Assembly: GCF_003946265.1 (NCBI RefSeq)
Contig: NZ_RHNO01000002.1
Coordinates: forward strand, 62,001 to 126,000
DNA length: 64,000 bases
Direction of reading: 5' to 3'
From: Levilactobacillus yonginensis
GTDB taxonomy: Bacteria > Bacillota > Bacilli > Lactobacillales > Lactobacillaceae
Of the stretch, positions 47,406-55,501 are shown in pieces. The notes beneath the pieces were generated by a model. That model had not been told where the DNA came from, ran no database searches, and worked only from the letters and a program-made list of their open reading frames with translations. The position numbers and the translations under genes are program-made. Each line of letters starts with the position of its first letter. Positions within the stretch are counted from its first letter, which is position 1.

Positions 47406-47493
47406 TAGACGGTGGTTCCGTATCAGCTATCAGCTTTAGACTAGGCTGTCACTGTGAAGCAAACTACTCACCAAAGTGTAAAATCAACATTAA

Positions 47494-47536
47494 TAACGCA
47501 GTTCTTTTCTCTCTGAGGAAAGGGCTGCGTTTTTAC
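47494..47536 (+). terminator. Terminator downstream of glyS
   Basis: AACGCAG pairs with CTGCGTT, with inner CTTT/AAAG pairing, followed by TTTTA. It lies about 240 bp after glyS, beyond R7. Confidence 0.8.
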
Positions 47537-47714
47537 TTACCTGGGTATTCTGATAACTGGACTGCTGCAATCGCTCTAGTATGGAAGATATAAATCGACA
47601 AGACGGGGATGAGGGAATGCTTCTACCAAGGTTTAAACGGTTTCAGCGCTATTTATTTTGAAGTCTAAACGGCCACTCTGATCAGTGACATGGCTATCGG
47701 TTAAGAGGGGAGAT

Positions 47715-47732
47715 GGTAGCAATGCTGCTACC
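47715..47732 (+). promoter_or_regulatory. Hairpin enclosing the start codon of the SdpI-like gene
   Basis: GGTAGC (47715-47720) and GCTACC (47727-47732) are perfectly complementary. The 6-nt loop AATGCT contains the ATG at 47722-47724. The GAGGGGAG ribosome site is immediately upstream. Confidence 0.45.
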
Positions 47733-48327
47733 AAAGATGACAATGAAAAAAATCATCGGCCTGTTCGCAGGTGATTGGATTGTGGTTGCGATACTCTGGC
47801 TGGGGATGTTGGGTTCCTTACAATGGGGGCCGGGTCACTCTAGTCAGACTTACCTATTACTGTTAGTTCTGACTGGTACACTGGTTGGCCTCAGTTTAGG
47901 CGAATTTTTTTGGTTGAATAAAACGAAATCTCTGTCGAAGAGTCAAAAAATTGTGGCTGATTTGAGTTTGGTTGTGGGCTTGATTGGCCTGTTATTATTG
48001 CTATTTCCGCACGCCCTGACTAGACTAACGGTCATTAGTAATCCCAGCGTTTTGGGCCTGATTTGGCTCATTTTGGCGGTAGCTCTAGCATACGTTCCCC
48101 GCAATCATTTGGTTGGCATTCGGTTACCTTGGACGTATGACTCAGATCGGGTGTGGCAGCAAACGAATCTTCTGGGCGCTCGTCTTGTTCTCGGGACGGG
48201 TTGTCTAACCATTTTAGCCAATGGTCTAGGTGGGCTTAAGTGGGGGATCGGGATGCTCTTGGTTGGCTCGATTGGGATGCTTATCGCGGTGATTCCGTAC
48301 TCCTTGTGGGTGGTCCGTCACCCTTAG
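47722..48327 (+). CDS. SdpI family membrane protein
   Basis: The 201-residue protein has six hydrophobic helices and the SdpI signature YVPRNHLVGIRLPWTYDSDRVWQQTN (positions 48089-48166) just before helix 5. In Bacillus, SdpI gives immunity to a killing factor and works with a regulator; many lactic bacteria have stand-alone homologues of unknown role. I chose the ATG at 47722 (MLLPKMTMKK) for its spacing from GAGGGGAG; the ATGs at 47713, 47737 and 47743 are alternatives. It stands alone between glyS and dnaG. Confidence 0.85.
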   Translation: MLLPKMTMKKIIGLFAGDWIVVAILWLGMLGSLQWGPGHSSQTYLLLLVLTGTLVGLSLGEFFWLNKTKSLSKSQKIVADLSLVVGLIGLLLLLFPHALTRLTVISNPSVLGLIWLILAVALAYVPRNHLVGIRLPWTYDSDRVWQQTNLLGARLVLGTGCLTILANGLGGLKWGIGMLLVGSIGMLIAVIPYSLWVVRHP

Positions 48328-48487
48328 CCACCGGGTAATGGCCTGAGCTATTAAGCTTTTTTAGCGACAGGTTGACCGGAGTAGGGTATACTATACTCAG
48401 CTTGACCAGAAAAGAGCCTATAAGTTGACATAGGCTATAATAGGAGTAATATGTATAGTGTATTTTTGCGCACGAATTCTAATTAAA

Positions 48488-48524
48488 GAGTCGCACTTTT
48501 CGGGTTCCCGGGGTGCGACTTTTC
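48488..48524 (+). terminator. Terminator or attenuator in the dnaG leader
   Basis: GAGTCGCAC and GTGCGACT pair, with a CGGG/CCCG inner stem, followed by TTT. It sits 43 bp upstream of the dnaG start, within the likely leader, so it may attenuate the dnaG-rpoD transcript or end an upstream RNA. Confidence 0.65.
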
Positions 48525-48566
48525 AAGGCTACGGGTGCGATGGACTCACGGTAAGGGAGTGATGGT

Positions 48567-50408
48567 TTGGCGAAGATACCCGAGGACGTGATTGAAACTG
48601 TCCGTTCGGCCACCAACATCGCGGATGTGGTTGGCCAGTACGTTCAGCTCAAAAAGTCTGGTAAGAACCTGTTTGGTCTCTGTCCGTTCCATGAAGAACG
48701 GACGCCCTCGTTTTCCGTGACAGAGGATAAACAAATTTTCCACTGCTTTAGCTGTGGTCGTGGGGGAAACGTCTTCAAGTTCCTGATGGAATTGGAACAC
48801 GTGACTTTCCCTGAGGCTGTGGTCAAGGTCGCGGACTTTAGTCACGTTGATCTGGCTAGTGAATACCGGCAGGATGCGGCGGGACCAGCAGTTGATTCTA
48901 AAACGAGTCAACTGATCGACCTCCAAGAACAGGCAGCCAAGTTGTATCACCATATCTTGGTGAATACCGAGGGTGGGCAACCAGCCTTGGACTACCTGCA
49001 CGACCGAGGATTGACTGACGACACGATTGAGGCCTATCAGTTGGGGTTTGCCCCCAGCCAGCGCCTACTTAAGCCGTTTTTCGATCAACGCCAAAGCGAT
49101 TACCAGCTATTGCGGCAATCTGGCTTGTTTATCGAAAACGCTGAGGGTGAACTCCGCGACCGTTTCTCGGAACGGGTGATGTTTCCCCTGCGGAATGCTA
49201 GTGGTCACGTGGCAGCCTTTTCCGGACGACTCCTGAAGAAGGCGGATGATCAGCCCAAATATTTAAACAGTCCGGAAACGCAACTGTTTAATAAGAGTCG
49301 GCTGCTATTCAACTTCGACCGGGCCCGGTCCGCTATTCGGGCGGCCGGGGAAGTCACCCTATTTGAAGGGTACATGGATGTGATTTCAGCTGCCCAATCA
49401 GGGGTAGAAAATGGGATTGCTTCCATGGGGACCAGCTTAACGACTGAGCAAATCTACGCCATCGAACGGACGACGGATAAGTTGAACGTTTGTTATGACG
49501 GGGATGAACCCGGTCAGCGAGCAATTGCGCGGGCGCTGGATCTGCTCAATCAGCACAGCCATCTCCAACTGAGTGTGATTCAGTTGCCAGAGGGGCAAGA
49601 TCCTGATGAGTACCGGCAAGCGCACGGTGAGCCAGCGTTGAAACAAATGTTGACTACGGCTCGCGAGACGCCCATTCAGTTTCACCTGCGGTACCTGCGA
49701 CGTAACCGGTCCTTGGACACTGACAGCGAACGGCTAGACTACTTAAACCAGATTATGCCGATGCTTGCTCAGGTTCAGGAACCCGTGGAGTTAGATTTGT
49801 ATCTCAACCAGTTAGCGACGGAATTTAAAATCGATAAATCCGCGTTAACGGCACAGTTGAAACAGGTCCAACGCGACACGGCCGCTAAACAAGAACGGTC
49901 CCGTCCAGCGACGAACACAGCGCCCGCACCAGCTGAGCCGCCGGTGACGGTGTATCAGCAGCAACGACCGCTCACCCGGTTGGAACGTGCCGAGCGGGGA
50001 TTGTTGTACCGGTTGCTGCATGACCGGAATGTCTGGGCGAAGATCAGTAGTATTGCTGACTTTAGCTTCGTTCACGACGATTATCAAATGATCTACACCT
50101 TGGCCCAAGGTTATTTTCAAACACATCAGACTTATCAGACCGCGCAGTTTACGGACTTCATTCAAGAAGACCGGCTGCAGCAATTGGTCATCGACTTAGA
50201 AACGGCAACTTACGCGGCGGTCACCCCACGTGAGATCGATGATTATTTAGCGGTCATTATGGATGAGGCTCCGGTCGATGAGCAGCTCCGGTTGAAAAAG
50301 AATCAACTGGCAGAGGCTTCGCGACTTGGAGATGCCGCACAACAACGACAATTAGTCATTGAAATTGTTCAACTGGAGCAACGACGCCAGGCGAACAAGC
50401 AACTTTAG
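48567..50408 (+). CDS. dnaG: DNA primase
   Basis: The 613-residue protein has an N-terminal zinc-binding domain ([20 protein letters not shown], then HCFSCGRGG), a catalytic TOPRIM domain ([17 protein letters not shown], then [13 protein letters not shown]), and a C-terminal helicase-binding domain. It makes RNA primers for replication. The TTG start at 48567 follows AAGGGAG at good spacing. rpoD follows 16 bp downstream, the classic macromolecular synthesis pair. Confidence 0.97.
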   Translation: MAKIPEDVIETVRSATNIADVVGQYVQLKKSGKNLFGLCPFHEERTPSFSVTEDKQIFHCFSCGRGGNVFKFLMELEHVTFPEAVVKVADFSHVDLASEYRQDAAGPAVDSKTSQLIDLQEQAAKLYHHILVNTEGGQPALDYLHDRGLTDDTIEAYQLGFAPSQRLLKPFFDQRQSDYQLLRQSGLFIENAEGELRDRFSERVMFPLRNASGHVAAFSGRLLKKADDQPKYLNSPETQLFNKSRLLFNFDRARSAIRAAGEVTLFEGYMDVISAAQSGVENGIASMGTSLTTEQIYAIERTTDKLNVCYDGDEPGQRAIARALDLLNQHSHLQLSVIQLPEGQDPDEYRQAHGEPALKQMLTTARETPIQFHLRYLRRNRSLDTDSERLDYLNQIMPMLAQVQEPVELDLYLNQLATEFKIDKSALTAQLKQVQRDTAAKQERSRPATNTAPAPAEPPVTVYQQQRPLTRLERAERGLLYRLLHDRNVWAKISSIADFSFVHDDYQMIYTLAQGYFQTHQTYQTAQFTDFIQEDRLQQLVIDLETATYAAVTPREIDDYLAVIMDEAPVDEQLRLKKNQLAEASRLGDAAQQRQLVIEIVQLEQRRQANKQL

Positions 50409-50424
50409 TCTAGGGGGTATTTTA

Positions 50425-51549
50425 ATGGCAAAAAAAACCACGGATCAACCAATGTTTGACCAGAAAGCATACAACAAAACGGTGCGCGCTTTGATCAAAG
50501 ACAACAAGAAGGCCGGTCACATCTCGTATGATGACCTGTCTGACAAGGTTGCAACGCCTTACACGCTGGATGCTAAGCAGATGGATAAGTTACTCGAAAC
50601 GATTTCCGATGCTGGGATCAGCGTGGTTGATGCTAAGGGTGAGCCAGACCCACGGGCCGTCAAAGCCCAAAAGGCCGTTTCAAAGAAGGAATTAAAAGAC
50701 GCCTCTACCACCACTGGGGTCAAGATCAACGATCCCGTTCGGATGTACCTGAAGGAAATCGGTCGGGTCAACCTGTTAACGGCGGACGAAGAAGTCGCCT
50801 TAGCCTTACGAATCGAAAAGGGTGAGGAAGCAGCCAAGCAAGAGTTAGCTGAAGCCAACTTGCGGCTGGTTGTTTCCATTGCTAAGCGGTACGTGGGTCG
50901 GGGGATGCAATTCCTGGACCTGATTCAAGAAGGGAACATGGGTCTGATGAAGGCTGTCGAAAAGTTCGACTACCGGAAAGGGTTCAAATTCTCAACGTAC
51001 GCTACTTGGTGGATTCGTCAGGCTATTACACGGGCGATTGCTGACCAAGCACGGACGATCCGGATTCCTGTGCATATGGTTGAAACCATTAACAAGTTGA
51101 TTCGGATTCAACGTCAACTTCTCCAAGACTTAGGGCGGGAACCAACGCCTGAAGAAATTGGGGCCGAAATGGATATGCCAACGGAAAAGGTTCGCGAAAT
51201 CTTGAAGATTGCGCAAGAACCAGTTTCCTTGGAAACGCCAATCGGTGAAGAGGACGACTCTCACTTGGGTGACTTCATTGAAGACCAAGATGCGACGAGT
51301 CCTGCCGACCACGCTGCTTACGAATTACTGAAGGAACAGTTGGAAAGTGTCTTGGACACACTGACTGATCGTGAAGAAAACGTTCTGCGGTTGCGGTTTG
51401 GTTTAGACGATGGTCGGACCCGGACTTTGGAAGAAGTTGGGAAAGTCTTCGGGGTTACGCGTGAACGGATTCGTCAAATCGAAGCCAAGGCGTTGCGCAA
51501 GTTACGTCACCCATCACGTAGTAAGCAACTCAAAGATTTCTTGGAATAA
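50425..51549 (+). CDS. rpoD: RNA polymerase primary sigma factor (sigma-70/RpoD)
   Basis: The 374-residue protein has region 1.1, then region 1.2 ([21 protein letters not shown]), region 2 ([20 protein letters not shown] and [20 protein letters not shown]), region 3, and region 4 with the helix-turn-helix [20 protein letters not shown]. It directs most housekeeping transcription. I start at the ATG at 50425 after TAGGGGG; the frame from 50359 overlaps dnaG and is not needed. Confidence 0.98.
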   Translation: MAKKTTDQPMFDQKAYNKTVRALIKDNKKAGHISYDDLSDKVATPYTLDAKQMDKLLETISDAGISVVDAKGEPDPRAVKAQKAVSKKELKDASTTTGVKINDPVRMYLKEIGRVNLLTADEEVALALRIEKGEEAAKQELAEANLRLVVSIAKRYVGRGMQFLDLIQEGNMGLMKAVEKFDYRKGFKFSTYATWWIRQAITRAIADQARTIRIPVHMVETINKLIRIQRQLLQDLGREPTPEEIGAEMDMPTEKVREILKIAQEPVSLETPIGEEDDSHLGDFIEDQDATSPADHAAYELLKEQLESVLDTLTDREENVLRLRFGLDDGRTRTLEEVGKVFGVTRERIRQIEAKALRKLRHPSRSKQLKDFLE

Positions 51550-51555
51550 ACTTAA

Positions 51556-51613
51556 ATATTGGGGACCAAATCTTAACGGATTTGGTCCTTTTTTTGTGTT
51601 TTTTTTGGATTAG
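51556..51613 (+). terminator. rpoD terminator, first copy of a duplicated segment
   Basis: GGGACCAAATC is followed by TTAAC and GGATTTGGTCC, then a long T run. The segment from ATATTGGGG through the hairpin, and again TTTTTTGGATTAG, recurs at 53888-53934. Confidence 0.92.
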
Positions 51614-52011
51614 GCTGGATTAATTTGCATTTGTCGGACTTCAATCGAGACTCACATCAGGTCAAGCAGGCTTCGTTCATGGCTGATACGTATAAAAAGG
51701 GCGGGTATCCGTCGACGTTTACGATTATTGCCGTGACATTGGCGGCCGGTTTCTGATGATCCAACCAATTAACTTTTCTAAAATGGTGTAACCATGCAAA
51801 CGGTATAAGGGCAGAAGCTTATGTAAATTCACCAGCATTAGTAAGTAGGAAGGCGTTCGTCGGTAACCATTAACACCCCAGTTTGCGCCGCTTTAGCGCG
51901 AGTGATATATTTAATGAGGTGAATGGTTGTGGATTGTCAGTAATTTCAATTCGACCGGTTACCTCGTTTTGTACATAGAATTTTAAAATGAATTTTCGGG
52001 AGGGAAACAAG
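51614..52011 (+). other. Gap with decayed sequence before the CAP-domain gene
   Basis: No intact gene is visible. A 25-codon frame at 51679-51756 (MADTYKKGGYPSTFTIIAVT) has no ribosome site and looks like a fragment. The promoter of the next gene should lie in the last 100 bases. Confidence 0.4.
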
Positions 52012-52827
52012 ATGAAAAAGTTTTATTTAGCTTTAACCATTTTGGCCATTGCAACGGTCGGTTTAAGTGCAACGACTACGCCGGCTGCGGCCAAAACTGG
52101 TGCCAAGGTACTCAGCACCAAGAAGGTCAAGAAGACCGCCTACCATGTCACGAAGGGGACCATTTACAAAACCAATAGGCTGAACAAGGTTGCCCACCAC
52201 GCCAGTAACTACAAATACACGACACTGTACGTGACCAAGCAGAGCACCGTTCGTAAGTCTAACCACAAGAAGGCCGTTTACAGTTATATCAGCACGAAGA
52301 AAGCGCGCGGCTGGATTATGCGGAGTTATTTGAAGAAGGGGGTTGCACCTAAGAAGTCGACCACGACCGGCACGCAGACCACGGCGTCTACGTTTAACGC
52401 CCAAGCGGCCAACGCTGATTTCTTAGCCATGGTCAACAAGGAACGGGCTAAGAAAGGCGCCGCACCACTGATGATTGCGACTGACCTGACGAACTTGGCT
52501 AACCAACGGGCTGCCGACTGTGCTAAATTAGGCGATATTACCCACTACGATAGTGCAGGTGATGTCGCCTACCTACAAGAAGGACCAAAGTTTGGCATCA
52601 ACTTCAACGAGAGCCTGAGCTCTGAATGCTTGTTCATGGCCGATGAGGGTTTTGTGGGTGACTACCAGCAGGCTGGTACCAACGCCGCCGACCAGTACCT
52701 CTACCACGATGCTGAGTCCAACTGGGGTCACCGGGACAACCTGATTGATCCCGAAGCCAAGACGATTGGAATTGGCTGGAAGATTTCTAACGGCACAATT
52801 TACAACGCTGTCGACCAACAAGGATAG
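52012..52827 (+). CDS. Secreted CAP-domain (SCP/PR-1-like) protein
   Basis: The 271-residue protein has a signal peptide (MKKFYLALTILAIATVGLSA, cleavage after AAA near residue 27). A basic, lactobacillus-type SH3-like segment follows (about 30-110), then a CAP domain from FLAMVNKERAKKGAAPLMIA to SNWGHRDNLIDPEAKTIGIG. It ends NAVDQQG, 9 bp before the transposase start, so a few C-terminal residues may have been replaced. I use the ATG at 52012 after GGGAGGG. CAP proteins are extracellular; the role here is unknown. Confidence 0.85.
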   Translation: MKKFYLALTILAIATVGLSATTTPAAAKTGAKVLSTKKVKKTAYHVTKGTIYKTNRLNKVAHHASNYKYTTLYVTKQSTVRKSNHKKAVYSYISTKKARGWIMRSYLKKGVAPKKSTTTGTQTTASTFNAQAANADFLAMVNKERAKKGAAPLMIATDLTNLANQRAADCAKLGDITHYDSAGDVAYLQEGPKFGINFNESLSSECLFMADEGFVGDYQQAGTNAADQYLYHDAESNWGHRDNLIDPEAKTIGIGWKISNGTIYNAVDQQG

Positions 52828-52836
52828 AGAGTATAA

Positions 52837-53823
52837 ATGCAGCCCACCGGAAAATACAAATTTTTCGACTCTTTGTCAACAGGTATTGATGAAGGTTTTT
52901 CAGAGGTTCGGTTCACTTTCGAATTGGGTCTCTTTTCTGTATCACGCAAAATTAAGCGCAACGGTGGCCGTGATGCATATTCAGCTGTCAAAGCACAAGA
53001 GAACTATCAGAGACGGCGACTGAAAAGCCGACGTCCTAGGATCTTAGCTGACTTGAAACTACGAGATTTTGTCCTTCACCGCATCGTTCAATGCCAATGG
53101 TCTCCGGAACAAATCTCAGGCCGTTTAGTTCACGAAAATAGCGAATGGCAAATCAGTTACAATACTATTTATCGCGGAATTAAACTCGATAATTTAGGGA
53201 TTAAACGCAAGAGTCACGGTGCTCGTGGTTTTGCCCGAAAGTTGCGCCACCGTGGCAAAACCCGTAAGGTCAAAGGAACGGTTAACGAACGACGTGGTCG
53301 GTTTAACGAAGTTCTTTCAGTTCATGAACGACCAGTTTCGTGCAATAAACGGAGCTGGTTCGGCCATTGGGAAGGCGACACCGTTCGGGGTAAAACTGGG
53401 CATTCAGCTTTGGTTACGTTGGTGGACCGTAAATCACGGTACTTATTGTCTCAACGAGTTTCCAAAGTAAACGCCAAGAACGTCACGCAAGCTATGATTG
53501 ACCTACTGCATACTGTGACACCCAAACGAATTCGTACGCTTACGCCGGATCGTGGAACTGAATTCGCAGGATACCGCGAAGTTAGTCAAGAACTTGGTAT
53601 TCCAGTCTATTTCCCAGATCCACATGCGCCCCAGCAACGGGGAACCAATGAGAATACCAATGGCCTTATTCGTGAGTACTTCCCCAAGGGAACCGATTTA
53701 GATCAGCTCACTGACCAAGATATTTATCAGTTCGTTGAAGTGCTAAATAACCGACCACGCAAGATTTTAGGCTGGAAGAGTCCATCTGAAGTTTTCTTTG
53801 GGACAAAGTTACACTTGATTTGA
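52837..53823 (+). mobile_element. IS30 family transposase, probably a truncated IS
   Basis: The 328-residue frame has the DDE residues of IS30 transposases: Asp in GHWEGDTVRGKTGHSALVT, Asp in TLTPDRGTEFAGY, and Glu in QRGTNENTNGLIREYFP. The part from VSRKIKRNGGRDAYSAVKAQ onward is normal. Before that, the N-terminal helix-turn-helix is short and poorly conserved (ELGLFSVSRKI), and no convincing inverted repeats flank the frame; only TTGTCAA (52874) and TTGACAA (53820) match. The 5' end is probably lost and fused to local sequence, so mobility is doubtful. Confidence 0.85.
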
Positions 53824-53887
53824 CAATTCGTCATACAAAAAATGGTGCTGACGGATTTCTCCAGCAACACCAAATATCATAGAACCG

Positions 53888-53934
53888 ATATTGGGGACCA
53901 AATCTTAACGGATTTGGTCCCTTTTTTGGATTAG
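53888..53934 (+). repeat. Second copy of the rpoD terminator segment
   Basis: It is identical to 51556-51588 over 33 bases, including the GGACCAAATC/GATTTGGTCC hairpin, and then shares TTTTTTGGATTAG after a small length difference in the T run. The two copies flank the CAP and IS30 genes. Confidence 0.9.
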
Positions 53935-54162
53935 AAGGTGGTGGTGCTCCGGCGACCGGGTATGTGACCCAGCTGAGATTGACCTCTTTTGTGCGACAAA
54001 GGTAGTTGGTCTAAATATAGGGCTTTGATATAAATGATAGGTATTTTGACGCGAATTATGAGTCTGGGATAATAATTAAGCTGCTTAAATAAACCTCACT
54101 GTTAAACGGTTTTTTTCGAAATAGGGTGACAAAATCGCGATGAATTTCGTTAGTAAGTGTAG

Positions 54163-54309
54163 ATGGGAAAACATAAAACGGTAAGTCTTGTTTTGGTGGT
54201 TTAGCAGATAGTGTGGATTGCGGGCGTGTTGATTGTCCTGAAATTATTGGCGATTAGCCGGGAATTGGCAGCCATTTCAGGGGCTAGCAAGCCGCTCAAT
54301 AATCATTAA
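54163..54309 (+). pseudogene. Possible small membrane protein gene broken by an amber codon
   Basis: From the ATG at 54163 the frame reads MGKHKTVSLVLVV, then TAG at 54202-54204. It continues in the same frame as QIVWIAGVLIVLKLLAISRE to a TAA at 54307-54309. The two halves together look like one 48-residue single-helix membrane protein. No strong ribosome site is seen. The rest of 53935-54380 shows no gene. Confidence 0.4.
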
Positions 54310-54381
54310 CCCCATTCTTAGGTTGGAATCGTTTACATAAAGGACTAATCAACATTGAGGTAATTTATTGAGTCAAAAGTC

Positions 54382-54417
54382 TTGAAAAATCGAGATAAGG
54401 GGATATAATGTATCTCG
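54382..54417 (+). promoter_or_regulatory. Promoter and dyad operator of the Rrf2 gene
   Basis: TTGAAA (54382-54387) and TATAAT (54404-54409) are 16 bp apart. CGAGATA (54391-54397) and TATCTCG (54411-54417) form an inverted repeat that spans the -10 box, the expected place for an autoregulatory site. Confidence 0.75.
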
Positions 54418-54468
54418 TTTAGAAAAGCCCATCATTTGTTTAGTGGCTTAGGTGAAAGGAGGTGCACT

Positions 54469-54987
54469 GTGAAAGCCAAGCCAAGTTTGGAGCAGGCGCT
54501 TTGTATCGTTGCGTTACTCGGGATTCAAGATCGCCAAATTCCCTTACATAGCCGTTTAGTTGCGGAGCGTCTGGGAATCTCCACCAGTTATTTGAAAAAA
54601 ATCGTCCAAAAATTAGCCGGTGCCGACATCGTTAAAACGGTTTCCGGCCGGGACGGTGGCATTGTGTTAACTCGCGACCCCCACAAGATTACCTTGCTAG
54701 ACGTCTTTGACGCCATCGAAGGGGCCAGCACGTTTATCAAGAACACGGGATTAGTTAAACGCGTTTTTGGTTTCGACCAAAAGGAAGCCTTTATGAAGAC
54801 TTACGCGTTGAAAGACTTAAATGATCAACAACCGGTCGCCAACGTCCTCGCCGTTTTCGGTGAGGCTGAGCAGCGCTACCGCGAGCAGTTAGCCACACTG
54901 ACCATCAGCGAGATCTTACCGATCACAGAGAACCAACCTCTGCAGCTCGATTGGACCAAGTGGCTTCTGCACCAATCAACAGAATAG
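54469..54987 (+). CDS. Rrf2 family transcriptional regulator
   Basis: The 172-residue protein has the Rrf2 winged-helix domain: VAERLGISTSYLKKIVQKLA (recognition helix) and VSGRDGGIVLTRDPHKITLLDVFDAIEG (wing and linker). The GTG start at 54469 follows AAAGGAGGTG. The three cysteines that bind an iron-sulfur cluster in IscR/NsrR are absent; the only Cys is near residue 11. It therefore more likely senses another signal. It lies upstream of the MMPL exporter gene in the same direction, separated by the element at 55041-55431. Confidence 0.9.
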   Translation: MKAKPSLEQALCIVALLGIQDRQIPLHSRLVAERLGISTSYLKKIVQKLAGADIVKTVSGRDGGIVLTRDPHKITLLDVFDAIEGASTFIKNTGLVKRVFGFDQKEAFMKTYALKDLNDQQPVANVLAVFGEAEQRYREQLATLTISEILPITENQPLQLDWTKWLLHQSTE

Positions 54988-55040
54988 AAGTAAGTTTAAT
55001 TAACTAAGGATTGAAACGAACAAGCTCATTTGATATCAAC

Positions 55041-55431
55041 AACTAAAGGTTGAAAACAATGAAACACCCACTATGCCTGATACAACAGGGATTAGGTATT
55101 GGAGTTTAGTCAGACATAGCGGGAAATTGCCGCCTTACCGTTCGCCAAATTTGGACCGGAACGCGGTGGGAAGGTCGGGACAAGCCAAAAGGCGGTCTTG
55201 TCCCTCGCTTGAAGCCGTAAAGCACGTCTTCAAGTCGCCATTTTCAAGAAAATCACTTGAAAATCCCACGGCTTGGTCCAAATGTGGCTCACTCCCGGCT
55301 ACCTCGTTGAGCACCAATAGTGCTGTCATTCAGGTATCTCAGCTAGCTTAGTTTTCAAGAACCTGTTTAACCAAAGGTGGCTGGCGAGACTAATTTTTTT
55401 GATAACGGTATTCGAGCTTTCAACTTTTAGT
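55041..55431 (+). mobile_element. MITE-like element with terminal inverted repeats, carrying R8
   Basis: ACTAAAGGTTGAAA (55042-55055) is matched by TTTCAACTTTTAGT (55418-55431) with one mismatch. The interior is homologous to 25271-25864 in the opposite orientation, minus R3. No coding capacity is seen; short frames inside are shadows. It splits the Rrf2-MMPL intergenic region. Confidence 0.78.
55129..55302 (+). repeat. Structured intergenic repeat, copy R8 (complete form)
   Basis: The outer stem GCCAAATTTGGACC (55144-55157) pairs with GGTCCAAATGTGGC (55275-55288). A second helix GTGGGA/TCCCAC (55166-55171, 55264-55269) encloses three hairpins: GGGACAAG/CTTGTCCC (55177-55204), CTTGAAG/CTTCAAG (55208-55234) and ATTTTCAAG/CTTGAAAAT (55240-55264). 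Confidence 0.88.
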
Positions 55432-55501
55432 CAATAATCAGTGGAGATCGGTTCAATCATTAGGTCATAGAATTAAGAGAATTGTTTTAGGAGGTTTTCC
55501 C

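Noticed and set aside
47288-47593. 101-codon frame through R7
   Set aside because: It covers a structured repeat and a terminator; equivalent positions in other copies do not keep the frame.
51679-51756. 25-codon frame MADTYKKGGYPSTFTIIAVT
   Set aside because: No ribosome site and no recognisable relative; probably a fragment in decayed sequence.
55073-55351. 92-codon frame inside the element at 55 kb
   Set aside because: The homologous unit at 25 kb does not preserve it, so it is not a gene of the element.
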